Shown: positions 24,701 to 38,952, counted from the stretch's first letter. The stretch is DNA of 64,000 nt from Voacanga thouarsii (GCA_026120185.1 JANUWF010002022.1:372001-436000), one strand, 5' to 3'. Numbers and translations: made by a program. The notes: generated from the letters alone by a model not told the origin.

Positions 24701-25044
24701 ATCCGTGGCAGATTGCCACGACTTTACGACGGAATATAACTAATGCAACTTGTTACAGATTTGTGATGAAATCTTTTATATTTTCTCCATTTTTTTATTG
24801 GAAAATGTTATAATTTTGCCACAGAAATTGTTCCATCGCAAATCGGTGGCTAATTTTTGGCATATTTTTTTGAGGCTTTTTGTTTGCTACCGATTTGCGA
24901 CAAAATATGTTTTCATCGCTATTTGTTACTATTTCTATCACAATTCCATGGCAAATAGCCATGGATTTGCTATGGTATTCTATCCCTTGCAAATTACTTG
25001 TATTTTGCTGTTGTCCGTGGCAGATTCACAGTTTTCTTGTAGTG
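24701..25044. repeat. Right terminal subterminal repeats of the CACTA element
   Basis: Dense degenerate TTTGCCACGG-type motifs lead to the terminal inverted repeat ending TTTTCTTGTAGTG at 25044, followed by TAA. Confidence 0.8.
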
Positions 25045-26938
25045 TAATCTGATTTGTCATAACTGTGTCAAATTGTTAGTGGAGTGTACTAATAAGTGTG
25101 GTTAAAGTGTGGACACACTGGATACACTCATCAACCTTAGTAGTTAAATTCATGTAAGAGGAAGTTTTTGATGATGACTTGGAAAGAGTAGAAGGCTCCA
25201 CTTTTGCTCTAACAGGCTTAGCAATCTTGGTAGATGGGCCAGCACTTGATTTTACAGAAATTCTTGCTTAAGTCTTCAACTTCTTTACCCTGAAGGAGGT
25301 GTAGTTAGCTTTTTCAGATGTGGCTTAATTGACCTGATGTATGAGAACTTGCATCTAAGGACACAACCTGATAACTAGCAAAGTTGGAAATGTATTCTGT
25401 CAAAAAGCAAGGGTATATGAGTACAACAATGCTATGGGATGGCAGCTTTGCATGCTTCACAAGATTCTAGAAAATTAATTCTTCCATATTGAAATTCATT
25501 CCCCTACCATTTTTATATAGAAGCACAGCACTGCCCTTCAACAAAATTGAAATGTTAATAGTTGGAAGCTAATTATAATAGTTTAGTTTGTCAAGAGTGA
25601 AATACAATCTAGTCAAATGGGAAGATCTAATATAGTTTTCCTATAGCCGTCATTGCACAAGACCACCAGTTAGATTATTACAAACCTCATTCAAATTTAC
25701 CTTTTCGCCAACGATTTCAATATCAGGATAATAAGGAACACCAAAGTTTTTAGAAATAAACTGTGGATTAATGACAACAGAAAATGCTCTTACACAAACA
25801 ACATGATAGAACATGCTAGTTCTTTAACCAATGTTAGGCTTCAAATTTTTATAGAATTCTTTCACAAGTGTCTAATTATAGACATCTACACAAATTGTTG
25901 ATTCTAATAAACCAACTTTATTCAAAATATCAACAATTCCAAAATTATTGAACTTTTCAACATCTAAAATCCTTTCAATAGCCACATCTTTCATAGAGAT
26001 AATGGCAAACTATTCCTTACCCTCCTCAGCACAAAACAAAGTTAGGGCAACATTTTTTTGTAGTTTGTTGTTTCAATTTTTTGAGGGAATTAACTTTGTC
26101 TTAGAAGAGTATCGAGTCTTTCTCTTTCCTAGACTTGATTTTGTCTCAATGTTCTCAACAAGTTTCTCCATACCAATTTATTTCATTTTAGCCTCAGAAA
26201 TTGTTGGCCTACATTCTACCTTTACTAATTTGTTATCATAGATCAGTTTTAGCAAACAATTTTTTTAACAAGTTCATAGTAGTTAACAATTTTATCTTCT
26301 AGAATTTTCTCAACTTCTTGTGGACTCATATACTGTTTCAGAATAGATAAGATAGAAGTGTCCACAGATTCCACAAAATCTATAGATTTTTCTGATGTCC
26401 TATCTTATATATTAGTGTCTATGTCCATTTCTACCAAATTCACCTGTGGCTTTTCTTCAATTTCCATTTTTTACCCAATCTTTTTCAACATTGGTTGAAT
26501 AGAGAGGTCTCCAGACTCACCAGTTTCTACTATTTTTCTTGAACTTTCTCTTTTAGTAATTTGTTCAGAAAAGAAATTTGGGACAGAAATCTAAAGCCTT
26601 CAAGCATCTTAGGGTTTGCTCGAAACACACAACTTAACACAAAATTCTGCAAACAATCACTAGATAAAGTAAGAATTCGACAAAGATTAACAGATTCATG
26701 AACAAGTTCAGTAAGTGAAGCAATGTTACCAGTCTTAATTGTTAATGTTGTATTGACGATAAATGGCTCTGATGAACTAGTTGGTGTCACCATTGGGCTA
26801 ATCAAACTTGTACTTAGAGCTCTTCATGTTTTGCATTATGGTCTTTTGCCATCCATTGTTAAGGTTTTGACTCAAGTAGTTTTTGAGTTCCAAAAGAGAA
26901 AGGTTGAGAGAAGTTTTGAGATTGGATGAACTTCTCAT
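25045..26938 (-). pseudogene. Envelope-like third ORF of a Sirevirus-type copia element
   Basis: Minus-strand frames, with many stops, run from MRSSSNLKTSLNLSLLELKN past TLVKEFYKNLKPNIG, then VRAFSVVINPQFISKNFGVP and KVNLNEVCNNLTGG. The EFYANL...VRGK-V-FSP-IN-FLG pattern is typical of the envelope-like proteins of SIRE1-type plant elements. The ORF lies directly downstream of pol on the same strand, the position expected for that ORF. The CACTA insertion cuts it at 25044; the last codons lie at 15460-15552. No intact protein can be made. Whether such proteins act as envelopes is unproven. Confidence 0.6.
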
Positions 26939-27229
26939 TTTGAGTTATATCTTTTGATTTTTGTTAACTATCTCATTTAGAACCGCCTCTTAATCTTTCT
27001 TTATCTCCACCAAATCCTTATTTTCAAGGGATGATTAAGCATTCCTTGGTTTCCAAAGCTAACACTTTGTAGTGTTCAATCACTTGATGAATTCTACATG
27101 TTTCCAAGAAAGACTTTCTTGACTTCTCTTCTCTTTTTTTTTTTTTTCAAAATTTTTTAGAAAGCAAAAACAAAAAGGATTAAATCTATTAATATTACAA
27201 TTTTAACGTGACCAAGCTTCTATGTTAAA

Positions 27230-28770
27230 GTGAACAAAGTTCCAATACTTTGCGCAATTTTTCAAATCGCAAAGCATTAAAAGATTTTGTCAGAATGTCC
27301 ACCAGGTACTTTTGAGTTTAAACATATTCAATCTGTACAACCTTCTATTCAACAAGTTCTTGAATGAAGTGGTGTCTAATGTCAATTTGCTTAGTTCAGC
27401 TATATTGGAATGCATTTTTTTATATACTAATTGCACTTGTGTTGTTATAATATATAATTAACTCCTTATGTGTAATTTCACAGTTTTCTAGCGTTTGTTT
27501 AATCAATAATAGCTAAGTGCAATAACTTCCAATAGTAATATATTCAGCCTCTATTGTTGACAATGAAATGTAGTTCTGCTTCTTGTTGTACCAAAACACC
27601 ATATTATTTCCAAGATAAAAATAACAATCTCAAGTGCTTTTTTTATCATCAAAAGTACCAACCTTATCGGCATCATTAAATCCAATGAGATTAGTGCCAG
27701 AGTCCTTTCTAAAATATATGTCATAATTTGAAGTATGACAAACATGTTTAATAATTTTTTCGACAGCTTTCAAATGAGACTCTTTGGAATTTAATTGATA
27801 TCTGTCACATACGCCAACACTATAAGATATGTCAGGACAGCTTGTTGTTAAGTATAATAATCCACCAATCATATTTTTGTAGAGATGTTGGTCTATATCT
27901 TGACCTTTTTCATCCTTTAACAGATTATAGTTAACAATGATTGGTATTTTGACAGACTTAGATCTGCCCATGTTGAACTTTTTAACCAAGCTATGGGCAT
28001 ACTTGTCTGAGAGATAAAGCCACCATCTTTCATCTGTTTAACTGCAAGCTAAGCAAGAAAGTCAGTTCTCTAGCTATACTCATTTCAAACTCAATTTGCA
28101 CAAGTTCTATGAAGTCCTTTGATATCTAGTTTGATATTAAATCAAATACTATGTCATCAATATAAATTTAATCATTCATAATATGTGCTTATAACTTGTT
28201 AACAAACATAGTTTTGTCTACTCTTCCTTCCTTGTAGCTTCTTTTTATCATAATACTTATTAAGCTTTCATACCATAACTTTGGAGCCTATTTTTATTCC
28301 TAAAGAAGTTTCTTTAACTTGTAGATATGATTAGGAAACTCTAAATTAACAAAGCCTTTAAACTATTCAACATAGGCTTCCTCGTGCAAGAATCCATTTA
28401 AAAATGCACTCTTTAGGTCCATTGGTTGAAGTATAAAGATTTTTGGCACAAATTACAATAAGTAACAATGTGATTGACTCTAGCCTTGCCACAAGAGCAA
28501 AAGTTCCATTAAAGTAGATTTTTTTTTTTAACTTGAGTATAATTGTGTACAACCAATATGGCCTTGTTTCAAGTAATATTTCCAAACTCATCAGTCTTAT
28601 TTCAAAACACACATTTGATTCAAATTACATTTATATTATTGGGTCTCGGCATAAGTTCTCATACATTAGTCATCTTAAATTATTAAAGTTCTTCTTGCAT
28701 GGTCACAATCTAATGCCCGTTTGTCAATGCGTCTTTAACATTCTTTAGTTCTAAATTGATGTATAACAAG
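27230..28770 (-). pseudogene. Copia reverse transcriptase and RNase H, decayed (Sirevirus-type)
   Basis: Minus strand: ALTNGH...MQEELNNL (RT N-term), VARLESITLLL (28.5 kb), KFNMGRSKSVKIPI and GGLLYLTTSCPDISYSVGV (27.8-27.9 kb), and the RNase H part with ISLSTIEAEYI and TKQIDIRHHFIQELVE (27.3-27.6 kb). The motifs are in the right order but lie in different frames with many stops. The catalytic YVDD box was not found intact. It is followed downstream by the envelope-like ORF. Confidence 0.85.
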
Positions 28771-29960
28771 TACATTTCACCATTTCTTTGTTGTCAACCT
28801 TGGGCCTTTCTCTATTTTTTTTAGATTTATCCAGACTTTTGATGATTAGATTTGGGGATGATTTTTCTTCACTCTTGAAGAATGTACCTTTTGGTGAACA
28901 TCCACTATTTTTATATCAAAGTATGTTTCCCCTTCTACATCAACTACTTCTCTTGTAATTTGATTAACTTCTACTTGAATAATTTTCTCATTATCTTTCA
29001 CTGTAATTAGTTTATTCTAATTAGCTAATGAAATGTCTTCAATGACTGCATTAATTGATTTCATAACTACTTGATCCTTTTATTGAACATCTAATATGCT
29101 CTACTATTTTTAGAGTATCTAAGAAAGATTTCTTCATCATTCCATACATTAAATTTTTCTAAATGTTTCTGTCATTAAGAATGTACTCCCGCCGTCTCAT
29201 AATATAAGTCGTTAGAGACTACTTTTGCTGTCCCAAATTATAAGTCGTTAGGGACTTTTCAAGAAAGTTTTAAAGCTATTTTTACATTTTTGTCCTTATT
29301 TATTGTTCTCTTTCCCTCTTTTTCTCTCTCCTTTCTTCTCTTGTTTCCAAGACATTTAAATAGGGGTGTTTTAGGAAGAAAAAATATAAAGGCACATTAT
29401 TTTTAAGAATCTTAATATATGTGAAATTAAGTCAAACGACTTATATTATTGGACGAATGGAGTAATATTTACTGCAAAAAACATGAAAGTAGCTTAATAG
29501 AGGTTTACGACCATTTTAGATCTTATAAGCAGTCTTGTTGGTATGAGGTTTGAAATAAGTTTTGTTTATAATATGAGTAACAGTGTTAACTGTTTTTGCC
29601 CATTGTTTATGAGACGTCTCTTTGACATTTAACATCAGTCTAGCAATCTCTTAATTCTATTTATTTTTTACTTCCATCATACTATTTTTTAAGGTATTTT
29701 TGGTACTAACAACTCCTATTAGATACCATCATCAACACAAAAATCGTTAAACTATTTATTATCAAATTCCTCTGTGATCACTTCTTAATCTTTAATTTTT
29801 AGTGTTGACCTTTTCTCAATTTAAAAGTTTAAGCACAATTTTCTAAATGCATTTAATACCTCAGATTTTTTAACAAAAAAAATTGACCAAAGTATATCTA
29901 GAATAGTCATCAAGACACACAATTACATATCTCCTTTCTTTTATGTAAAGAAGTATCACA
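28771..29960 (-). pseudogene. Copia integrase, decayed and split by a MITE
   Basis: The minus strand at 29490-29960 gives DDYSRYTLV, then EVITEEFDNK and CVDDGI, and an AMNT-like INNGQK. This corresponds to the integrase core of copia elements (DDYSRYTW...F-x35-E). The Stowaway MITE at 29186-29463 interrupts it. The GAG-pre-integrase and zinc finger upstream of 29960 are missing, so the element is truncated there. Confidence 0.65.
29186..29463. mobile_element. Stowaway-like MITE (278 bp) in the integrase relic
   Basis: Left end CTCCCGCCGTCTCATAATAT, right end the inverse (CTCCATTCGTCCAATAATAT on the minus strand), flanked by TA on both sides (29184-29185, 29464-29465). The AAGTCGTT...ACGACTT segments extend the inverted repeats. 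Confidence 0.85.
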
Positions 29961-31929
29961 TGAATACATCAGCCTAATTTACAACGTAAAGTATGGAAGA
30001 TCACAAGATTTAAGTAAGAAAATGAGATTGGTCATGTAATTAAGGAGAATTCCCCCACAAATACTCAAACATAACCTATTAGTTAATCAATTAAGATCAA
30101 ATTCAAGCATTAACAAGATTTTCAAAATAACATAAAATTCGCTCTCTTTCAAGTATTGAATTTTCTACCCTTGAATCCAACTCATAAACATCTCTACCTT
30201 ACAAATTAAACCCAATAATGCATAGAAATCAAGGAAATCCAAATCTAAGCTAAAAAACCATAGAATCCCTATGTCTAGGTGACCTCATAACCTCATCTAC
30301 TATAAAGTTTTCAATCCTCCAAATTCTTTCTCAAGTTCATCAAAGGAAAAAAAAATCTAGTGGATTAACATAAAAGAGAAACCATCTTATACATTGATTC
30401 TCAAGTTCAATATAAGAGAATTACCAAATCAACCAATCCAATCAATCAAACATAAGTGATAGATTACTTAAAATAGAAATCAATATATCAAGTAAATATC
30501 TAATACAAGAGTAAAATAGGGTACAATACTTTAATTATAATTCAAATCAAGTAAATTTAACATCCACAAAATCAAATTACAAATGGGAGAAAAACAAATC
30601 ATAGATAAAGTTTCTCTTCTACTTTGCAATCTTCATTTAGGCGCTCCTCTTTTCCTCAAATCCTCCTTGATCTTTTGTTCTTAGCTTTCCCTTGTGTTTA
30701 CAAGAGATTCTCATAGGTATTTCATTAGTAGCTCTCTCTGTATTTGCCTATTGAAGGGTATTTATAGGTTATTTCCTTAAATCTCTAAAATTATGCAGAA
30801 TATGGGGTTATCTGTGATGTTGTATGGTGCTGTAGAAGGTGTTCTACACTTTACCATGCATGCTTTGATATTCCTATACCAGCTTTGGAATGATGTCATG
30901 ACGCTTGAATTAATTCTGTGTTGTAAATATGCACAATTGCATAGAAGGTGAGCTGCACGGCACCATCGAAGCCCAGAAGTTTCGACATTTCTGAATCATG
31001 TTATTGCAAGGCGACGTGAAAGTTGACGGGCATGGTGTCGTAGACTCCCAATATTGTGACTTCTGATATTTAGTTAGTGCACAATTGCATCCATAGTGAT
31101 CTCAATGGTGTTGTGGATCTTCATTTTAGCTCTTTTTCAATATTTTTCTCCTTAAATTTGTCTAATCTTAACATTTTCAACCTCTATAAAATAAGGAGAA
31201 AATGAAGGATTGAGTAATAATCTAAAATTAGTCTTAAAGCCTTTGAAGCACACAAGTGAAATATAAAATATGCATACAATGAACAATTATCAACATTATA
31301 GTTTCGCTAAAGTGTGCATCTTATATCTTGGTTAGTTTCATCTCAAAACATGCCTAAATTACTTCCCAATAGTCATACACCTTAGGCAAGAGTTATAGGT
31401 CCTAGTACATGTCAACGGAGGCTTTAGACTACCATTCATAAGGTCATTATATCTAAAGGAGCAAACAAGAAGTTTAGGTGATGCCCAATGAACAGTTTTA
31501 ATACCCCTGTATTTAGTCAATTCCTTAGCAGCCCAAGGTTTATAAAATCTATTTTTCAATTTTCTAAACATCAAAAGAAAGAGGCTAGATCAATCCTTTG
31601 GTGCCTGCAACCATTCCCAAGTCCATTCTTAATCAAAACAACCCGAAAACTATAAGTGTGCAAAACAGAGTTTTCAGTAACTTCTGAATAGTAGCCCTCC
31701 ATATTTACTCAATAACTTTCTATATACTAATCCAAATTATACAAATTTTGTCCCAAAGTATTTCTAAGACATTTATCTATAAGTTCAAGTTCATAAGACT
31801 TTAGAAGTAGTTGCCATTTTGTATAGTTTGATCAAAGAATAGACTACACATCTGGAATATTCAAAATAGTCACCATTTGTGATCAAAATTTCACACGTGA
31901 TTTCTATGAAATCTTCCATACAACCCATC
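29961..31929. other. Unclassified repeat-like DNA
   Basis: No coding domain was recognised. The stretch at 30600-31200 has a pyrimidine-rich leader-like part (CTTTGCAATCTTCATTTAGG) and a block ending TCTATAAAATAAGGAG near 31190, which looks like LTR or spacer sequence of an LTR retrotransposon. No matching second copy occurs in the window. A minus-strand open stretch at 31359-31574 has no known domain. Confidence 0.35.
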
Positions 31930-32140
31930 TAGGACTACTCATGGGATTGGAAAATAGTCGAACCGATCCGAATAACCGGATTGAAAAGTATTAGAACCGA
32001 AAAAATTATTTACTTTTAACTTTTTTCGAACCGAACCGTCCTGAAATTTTTTATATAATATCCGTACCGAGAACCATTTTGAATCATATTAAAACCATCC
32101 TAAACCATTCCGAACTGTATCGAACTGAAGAATCAAAACT
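31930..32140 (+). mobile_element. hAT-like terminal fragment
   Basis: TAGGACTACTCATGGGATTGG and the following 190 bp of GAACCGAA-type sequence match, in inverse orientation, the right end of the complete hAT-like element at 50900-51849. No partner end was found, so it is a single terminus. Confidence 0.6.
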
Positions 32141-34080
<1,940 letters not shown>

Positions 34081-34957
34081 ATCATATTTTGACTAAATAA
34101 AAAGATTCAAAACCATTCAAGTATCTAGTATCTTCATCACGGGTGTCTTTCATGGGTGAAACCCCCACGCGGTCCACAACTCCAGTCTCCATCCACGTCG
34201 CTGCCGGCCTATTGCCTCCTTCAAGCTTGAGCGATTGAGCCCAGATCTCGCCACTCGGTTCAACTAAGAATAGAGAGATTAGAGTCGTAGGCCTCGAATC
34301 AAGTCGGTTGTTGCAGAATCGCAGATCTTGCATCGCCACTCAGTTGCTGCAGAATCACAGATCTCTCATCGCCACTCGATCGCCAACTTTAAGGTTTGCC
34401 TCATTCAATTCAAGAAACTTTGTTCACCAGTTAAACACTTACATATGTCTTTCTTATTTATTTATTTATTTTTAATATGGATAGAGGATTTCTCTTCATT
34501 TCTTTTTGAGGGATTAGTTAGAGTGTTCTTTCGCTGACTATGATGAAGTTGAATTGTGTAATTTGGTGTACGTTCGGATTGGGATTGAATATCTTTATGC
34601 TAGTGATGAATTAAGTGCCATGTTAGTTTGTGTGTATACAATTTTTTGTATATAAGCAATCTTGATTGTGTGTTCTTTGGCAGTTGTTGACTTAGAAAGC
34701 AATTGATGGTTCAAAAGTAGCTGATTCAAGAAAACTTTTCCCTTTGTGTATGTGTCTTGATGAATAAATTGCGCTAGTATGTTCTTGTTCGCCTTGGTTT
34801 TTTTTTTTTTTTAAATGGTGAAAGAAATTTGATGAAGGTTAAAAGTTTTACAAAATCTAATGGTCACCACTTGTTGAAGAACCAGATCCAGAACAGATCG
34901 TTTTTGTTATTTATTGGTTGGAGTGGGTTTTGATATCGGATGGATGAATGGGAACTA
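34081..34957 (+). other. GC-richer leader-like segment left of the gypsy element
   Basis: 34130-34400 is markedly GC-richer than its surroundings, with a tandem duplication of about 36 bp (CAGAATC(G/A)CAGATCT...CATCGCCACTC at about 34313 and 34349). It resembles a 5'UTR exon with a donor-like AAG|GTTTGCC at 34393-34395. The gypsy element cuts whatever transcription unit this belonged to; its continuation may lie at 42098-43600. No protein is recognisable. Confidence 0.3.
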
Positions 34958-35332
34958 TGTCAAGAATCAGTCCAAAATTTATGAAGAAAATAGAGGAAAC
35001 GTGACTTCTATTGATTGAAATTGAAGATTACAATGGAAGGGAAGAGGATGATTGCAGAAGGACGAAGGAATTCTGGGGAGAGGGAGATAATCCTACTCTA
35101 GCAATACTAGCAATTGGCTAAAAATCATAACTAACTCCATTAATAGCTTTTTCTCCTTCTTAAATATGACCGTTGCTCCCTTCAAAATCGTGGCCGCAGA
35201 TTTCTTCTTCTTCTCACCATTAGATAACTTAAACCGCCTTCTTCAAAACGCCATCGTTCTATTAATCTAGATGTTATCGTTTTGCTACTCTACTCAACCA
35301 GCTTTTCCCACAGACGATGCCGTCTCATGACA
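34958..35332 (-). repeat. 3' LTR of the gypsy element (left copy)
   Basis: 375 bp, TG...CA ends, next to the AACTA duplication. On the minus strand it follows a purine run AGAAGGGAAGGGGAA (35334-35350), the polypurine tract. Confidence 0.92.
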
Positions 35333-35730
35333 ATTCCCCTTCCCTTCTATCATTCTTGTCCTCAAAGATCAATTCAGGCCATTTTTTCCAAATTTCTTCT
35401 GCAAACTCCCATGTTGCTTCATCAACTGGAAGATTACTCCATTGGATTAGCCATTGTACCGCTGCTTTGTTTCCCCTTTTTACCAGCCTCCTTTGTGGGA
35501 TAGCAGTAGGCTCTACCAAGAACTCATCATCTGAAAATGAGGCATGTCAACTTGAACAAATTTCCCTACTCCAATTTTCTTCTTCGGCAAACTAACATGA
35601 AATACTGGATGCACTTTAGTTCGAGGAGGAAGTAAGAGTTTGTAGGCAACCCTTCCAATCTTTTCAGTCACTTGATAAGGCCCAAAATACTTGGAGGCCA
35701 ACTTCATATTTTTTCTTTGAGCTAATGAAT
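35333..35730 (-). pseudogene. Gypsy integrase C-terminus with chromodomain
   Basis: The minus strand reads LASKYFGPYQVTEKIGRVAY and PRTKVHPVFHVSLPKK (the GPY/F module), then after a frame change QRRLVKRGNKAAVQWLIQW and NLPVDEATWEF, the chromodomain-like tail of plant chromoviruses. Such domains guide insertion to marked chromatin. It is separated from the integrase core by the hAT-like insertion at 35743-37503. Confidence 0.85.
35334..35350 (-). other. Polypurine tract of the gypsy element
   Basis: AGAAGGGAAGGGGAAT on the minus strand directly abuts the 3' LTR, the standard plus-strand primer position. Confidence 0.75.
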
Positions 35731-35742
35731 GCTGTCTGTAAG

Positions 35743-37503
35743 TAGGGCTGTAAACGGGTCTAATCAGGTCCGGGACACCTTGTCCTGGACCCGATTAAAG
35801 AAAGGCAGTACCGGACCCGACCCGAATACCCGACGGGTATAGATTGAAGAGACCCATACCCACGAACGCGGGTATTGGGTCTGGGTCGGGTATACCCAGT
35901 CCAAAAACATATTTAAAAATATTTTTTAAACATGTATAAAAATAATATTCATATATTAAAATTTTCAAACAATTTAGTTCACATTTAAACTAAAAAAATG
36001 TGAAATAATCATAATATCAATAACAACTACAATTCTAAATTCTCAAAATTTTAAATTTACAACAATAAAAAGAAACTTCTAAATTCATAAATAACAATCT
36101 CATTTAACATATAAATATTAAATATTAAATATTAAATAACTTTTTACAACAACAGTGCCAAATATAAAAATTTATAACTATTACATAACATGAAATATCC
36201 TCAATTTATCCAATAAGTTATCTTCAACTTTTCCATCCTTCATCAACAATCCTCAACAGTATCTGTAATTAAATAAAGAAGAAAGACAACAAAAATATTA
36301 ATTATCACCTAAAAAGTTTAAACATAATATCACATCCAAAAGTAAATTACAGTGCACAAAACAAAAAACAACAAAGGTAGAAATTATGAATCAAATACTT
36401 TACCAATTGGGAATAATTTTAATAGTCTATATAATAAACATTGAACTCTAATTGTCTTAAATTATGAATCAAATACTCAATCTCTAATTTTAAATACCAA
36501 TAGATTGTTGTAAAGTAAGACTAATTTGAATATATATTTTTTTCACCCTCAGCACATTAAGTTATTTTCCTTGCACAGGTAAGCTTATCAGGAATGCTAA
36601 TGGTGAAAGGAACTCCCTACGAAAATGTCTTTCATATCAGAAAATGTGTAGAGAAATTGATTCAATCTTGTTAATAACTTATCTGTCCTTTTCTCTCCCA
36701 AGCAAACTCTTCCTCCCCCCCCTAAAAGATTACCCTCTACGGCTGTAGATACCCCACGAAAACCACTGTAAAACTGCCAAGACAAGTAAACGGTAACAAA
36801 GAGGTACTAACCTCAGATCAGAGACTCCTTAGATCGGTGGTGGCTGTGATGACAGTGGCAGCAGTAGCGGCAGCTCGATGGCGGCGAATCAAAGAGGTTG
36901 AAGATGAAAAGTGAGAGCCTTAGATGAGGAGGTTGAAGGTTGAAGATGAAGGGTGTGTGTTGCCATGGGCGTGGGCCGCATTGGCAGTGGTTGTGTCTGT
37001 GTCGGCGGTGGCGGCAGCAGCGGTTCAGTGCTGGAAAATCGAAGAGGACGAACAAGCCAACGAGCCGGCAACTTGGACTGTTTCAGAATCTGCTATATAC
37101 CGGTCAACTGTTGGTTTGATAAGCACTGAGATTGAAGATGATTGAAACAGAGATTATGGAGAAGGAAGCATTGGAGAACCGCTGGTTTGTGTGTGTTGTG
37201 TGCGGCGGCTGCTGCGTAGTGGGTTAGTTAGGGTAACATTCAAAATAAACCCAAAACATAATATTATATATATATAATATAATATATATATTTTATATTT
37301 TATATAATATAATATATAATATAATTTATTAAACGGGAAATCAGGTATGGGTAATATAGTTCTATACCCAGACCCGATTATATATAGTAAACAGGTAAAT
37401 GGGTTCAGGTCCGGGTCGGGTAAGAAAATAGGTGTACCAGATCGTTATAAACGGGTCCGGTACGGGTCTAGATCCGGGTATACCCGACCCATTGACAACC
37501 CTA
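35743..37503. mobile_element. hAT-like non-autonomous element in the gypsy integrase
   Basis: The left end TAGGGCTGTAAACGGGTC and right end GACCCATTGACAACCCTA are inverted repeats of the plant hAT type. Eight-bp flanks TCTGTAAG and TTGGTAAG agree at 6 of 8 positions, the duplication length of hAT elements. Removing the insert restores the gypsy frame from LKLQPY to RQHSLAQR. The interior has GGGTCCGG(G)-type subterminal repeats at both ends and a GC-rich CGGCAGCAGCGG-containing stretch (36800-37200), but no transposase. Confidence 0.85.
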
Positions 37504-38268
37504 TTGGTAAGGCTGCAACTTAAGAAATACCCAATCTCCAACTTCAAAAGTCTTCTCCTTCCTATGTCTATCAGCCATATGCTTCATTCTACTATTAGCT
37601 TTGGAAATGTTTTCCTTCAACATTCTATCAATTCTACTCCTTTCTTCTAGCATACTCTTAGCTTCAAAGGGAATTCCTTGGTGACCATCCAAGGAGTAAC
37701 TTGGATATGGAGGAGTTTGACCAAATAATGCTTTATATGGAGACATCTTGATATTGGAATGATAAGCAGTATTATATCACTATTAAGCTTAGCTCAAATA
37801 GCTACTCCATTTGTGGGGTTTTTGGCTTACAAGACACCTCAAATACATTTCTACACACTGATTTACCCTTTCTGTCTACCCATCTATTCGAGGGTGATAG
37901 GCTGAACTTAACTTGAGTTTAACCCTCATTCGTTTGAAGAGTTCCTGCCAGAATTGGCTTACAAAAATTTTGTCTCTGTCACTTACTATTGAATCTGGAA
38001 TCCTATGTATCTTAATAACAATATCAAATAGGAGCTCAACAATCTTCTCAACTGTAAATGGATGAGACAGCCCTATGAAATACCCAAATTTGATGAATGT
38101 GTCTACTACCACCATAATGGCATCTTTGTGATGTGATTTAGGTAGTCCTTCTACAAAATCCATAATAAGTTGGGAAAAAGGCTTTTCTGGCAGTTCTAAT
38201 GGTTGGAGTAATCCTGAATAGGCTGTATGTTCTCCCTTATTTCTCTGGCAAACTTCACACTCCTTCAC
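37504..38268 (-). pseudogene. Gypsy integrase core
   Basis: Minus strand: CEVCQRNKGEH completes the HHCC zinc finger whose histidines lie just upstream (HHSTIGGHSG). The core shows LIMDFVEGLP (first Asp), DSIVSDRDKIFVSQFW (second Asp) and SSAYHPRIDG. A stop follows this last motif where the catalytic Glu region (QTE) would begin. Further down, VGDWVFLKLQPY marks the end before the hAT insertion. Confidence 0.9.
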
Positions 38269-38952
38269 CTACTGTTTAATATCCCCTGATAAACCAGGCC
38301 AGTAAAACATCCTCTTGATCCTTTGTTGAGTAGTAGTTATACCTGAATGACCTCCAATGGTGGAATGGTGCATTTTCTTAAAGATGGCAATTCTCCATTC
38401 TCCTAAACTTCCAACATATAATTTGCCCTGCATTCTGAGAATTCCCCCCTTGCAAGTCAGTTGTTCATCTTTTTCCATAATGGCTTGAGTTATTTTCTCT
38501 TGCGCATACATATCATCTTTATAGCTATCTTGCAGTTTTTCCATCCATTGTGGTACCACAACAGTTATAGCATTGAATTGGACCTTCCTTGAGAGTGCAT
38601 CAGTAGCCCTACTTTCATTGCCCTGCTTGTAGTGAACTTCATAATCTAACCCCATCATCTTGGTTAACCATTTATATTGTGCTGCATTATGGATTCTCTG
38701 GTCTAACAGATGCTTTAGGCTTTGATGATCAGTCTGAATGATAAAATTTCCTCCTTCTAGGTAATGTTTCCATTTCTGAATAGCTAATACCAAGGCCATA
38801 AGTTCCTTTTCATATGTCAACAATCCCTCACTTCTCTTCCCTATTGCTTTGCTGAAATAGGCTAGAGGTTGTCCTCCTTGCATTAACACTGCCCCCATTC
38901 TTTGGTCACAAGCATCAGTTTCAACAACAAATGGTTTATTGAAATAAGGCAT
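38269..38952 (-). pseudogene. Gypsy RNase H and linker to integrase
   Basis: One long open minus-strand stretch of 227 codons: VVETDACDQRMGAVLMQGGQ (RNase H first Asp region), LAYFSKAIG, TYEKELMALVLAIQKWKHYL (catalytic Glu), FIIQTDHQSLKHLL, ATDALSRK, ending in the HHSTIGGHSG part of the integrase finger. A stop at 38269 separates it from the integrase core. Confidence 0.9.

Larger units (their letters stand above)
15553..25044 (-). mobile_element. CACTA (En/Spm-type) DNA transposon, 9.5 kb, decayed
   Basis: The left end is CACTACAAGAAAACTATCAA and the right end is its inverse (CACTACAAGAAAACTGTGAA on the minus strand). The target duplication TAA is present at 15550-15552 and 25045-25047. Both ends carry dense subterminal repeats built from TTTGCCACGG and its inverse, as expected for binding sites of the TNPA-type protein. 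Coding remains lie on the minus strand: a TNP2 C-terminal fragment (19449-19643) and Transposase_24-like fragments (19127-19300, 17095-17280). The catalytic TNP2 core was not found, so the element is non-autonomous. It sits in the envelope-like ORF of a copia element. Confidence 0.9.

Noticed and set aside
36813..37145. His/Cys/Arg-rich and Ala/Val-rich frames on both strands in the hAT interior
   Set aside because: They reflect CGG/CAG-rich composition; no domain, and the strands mirror each other.
37362..37650. Frames over GGGTCCGG-type sequence near the hAT right end
   Set aside because: They translate subterminal repeats of the hAT-like element.
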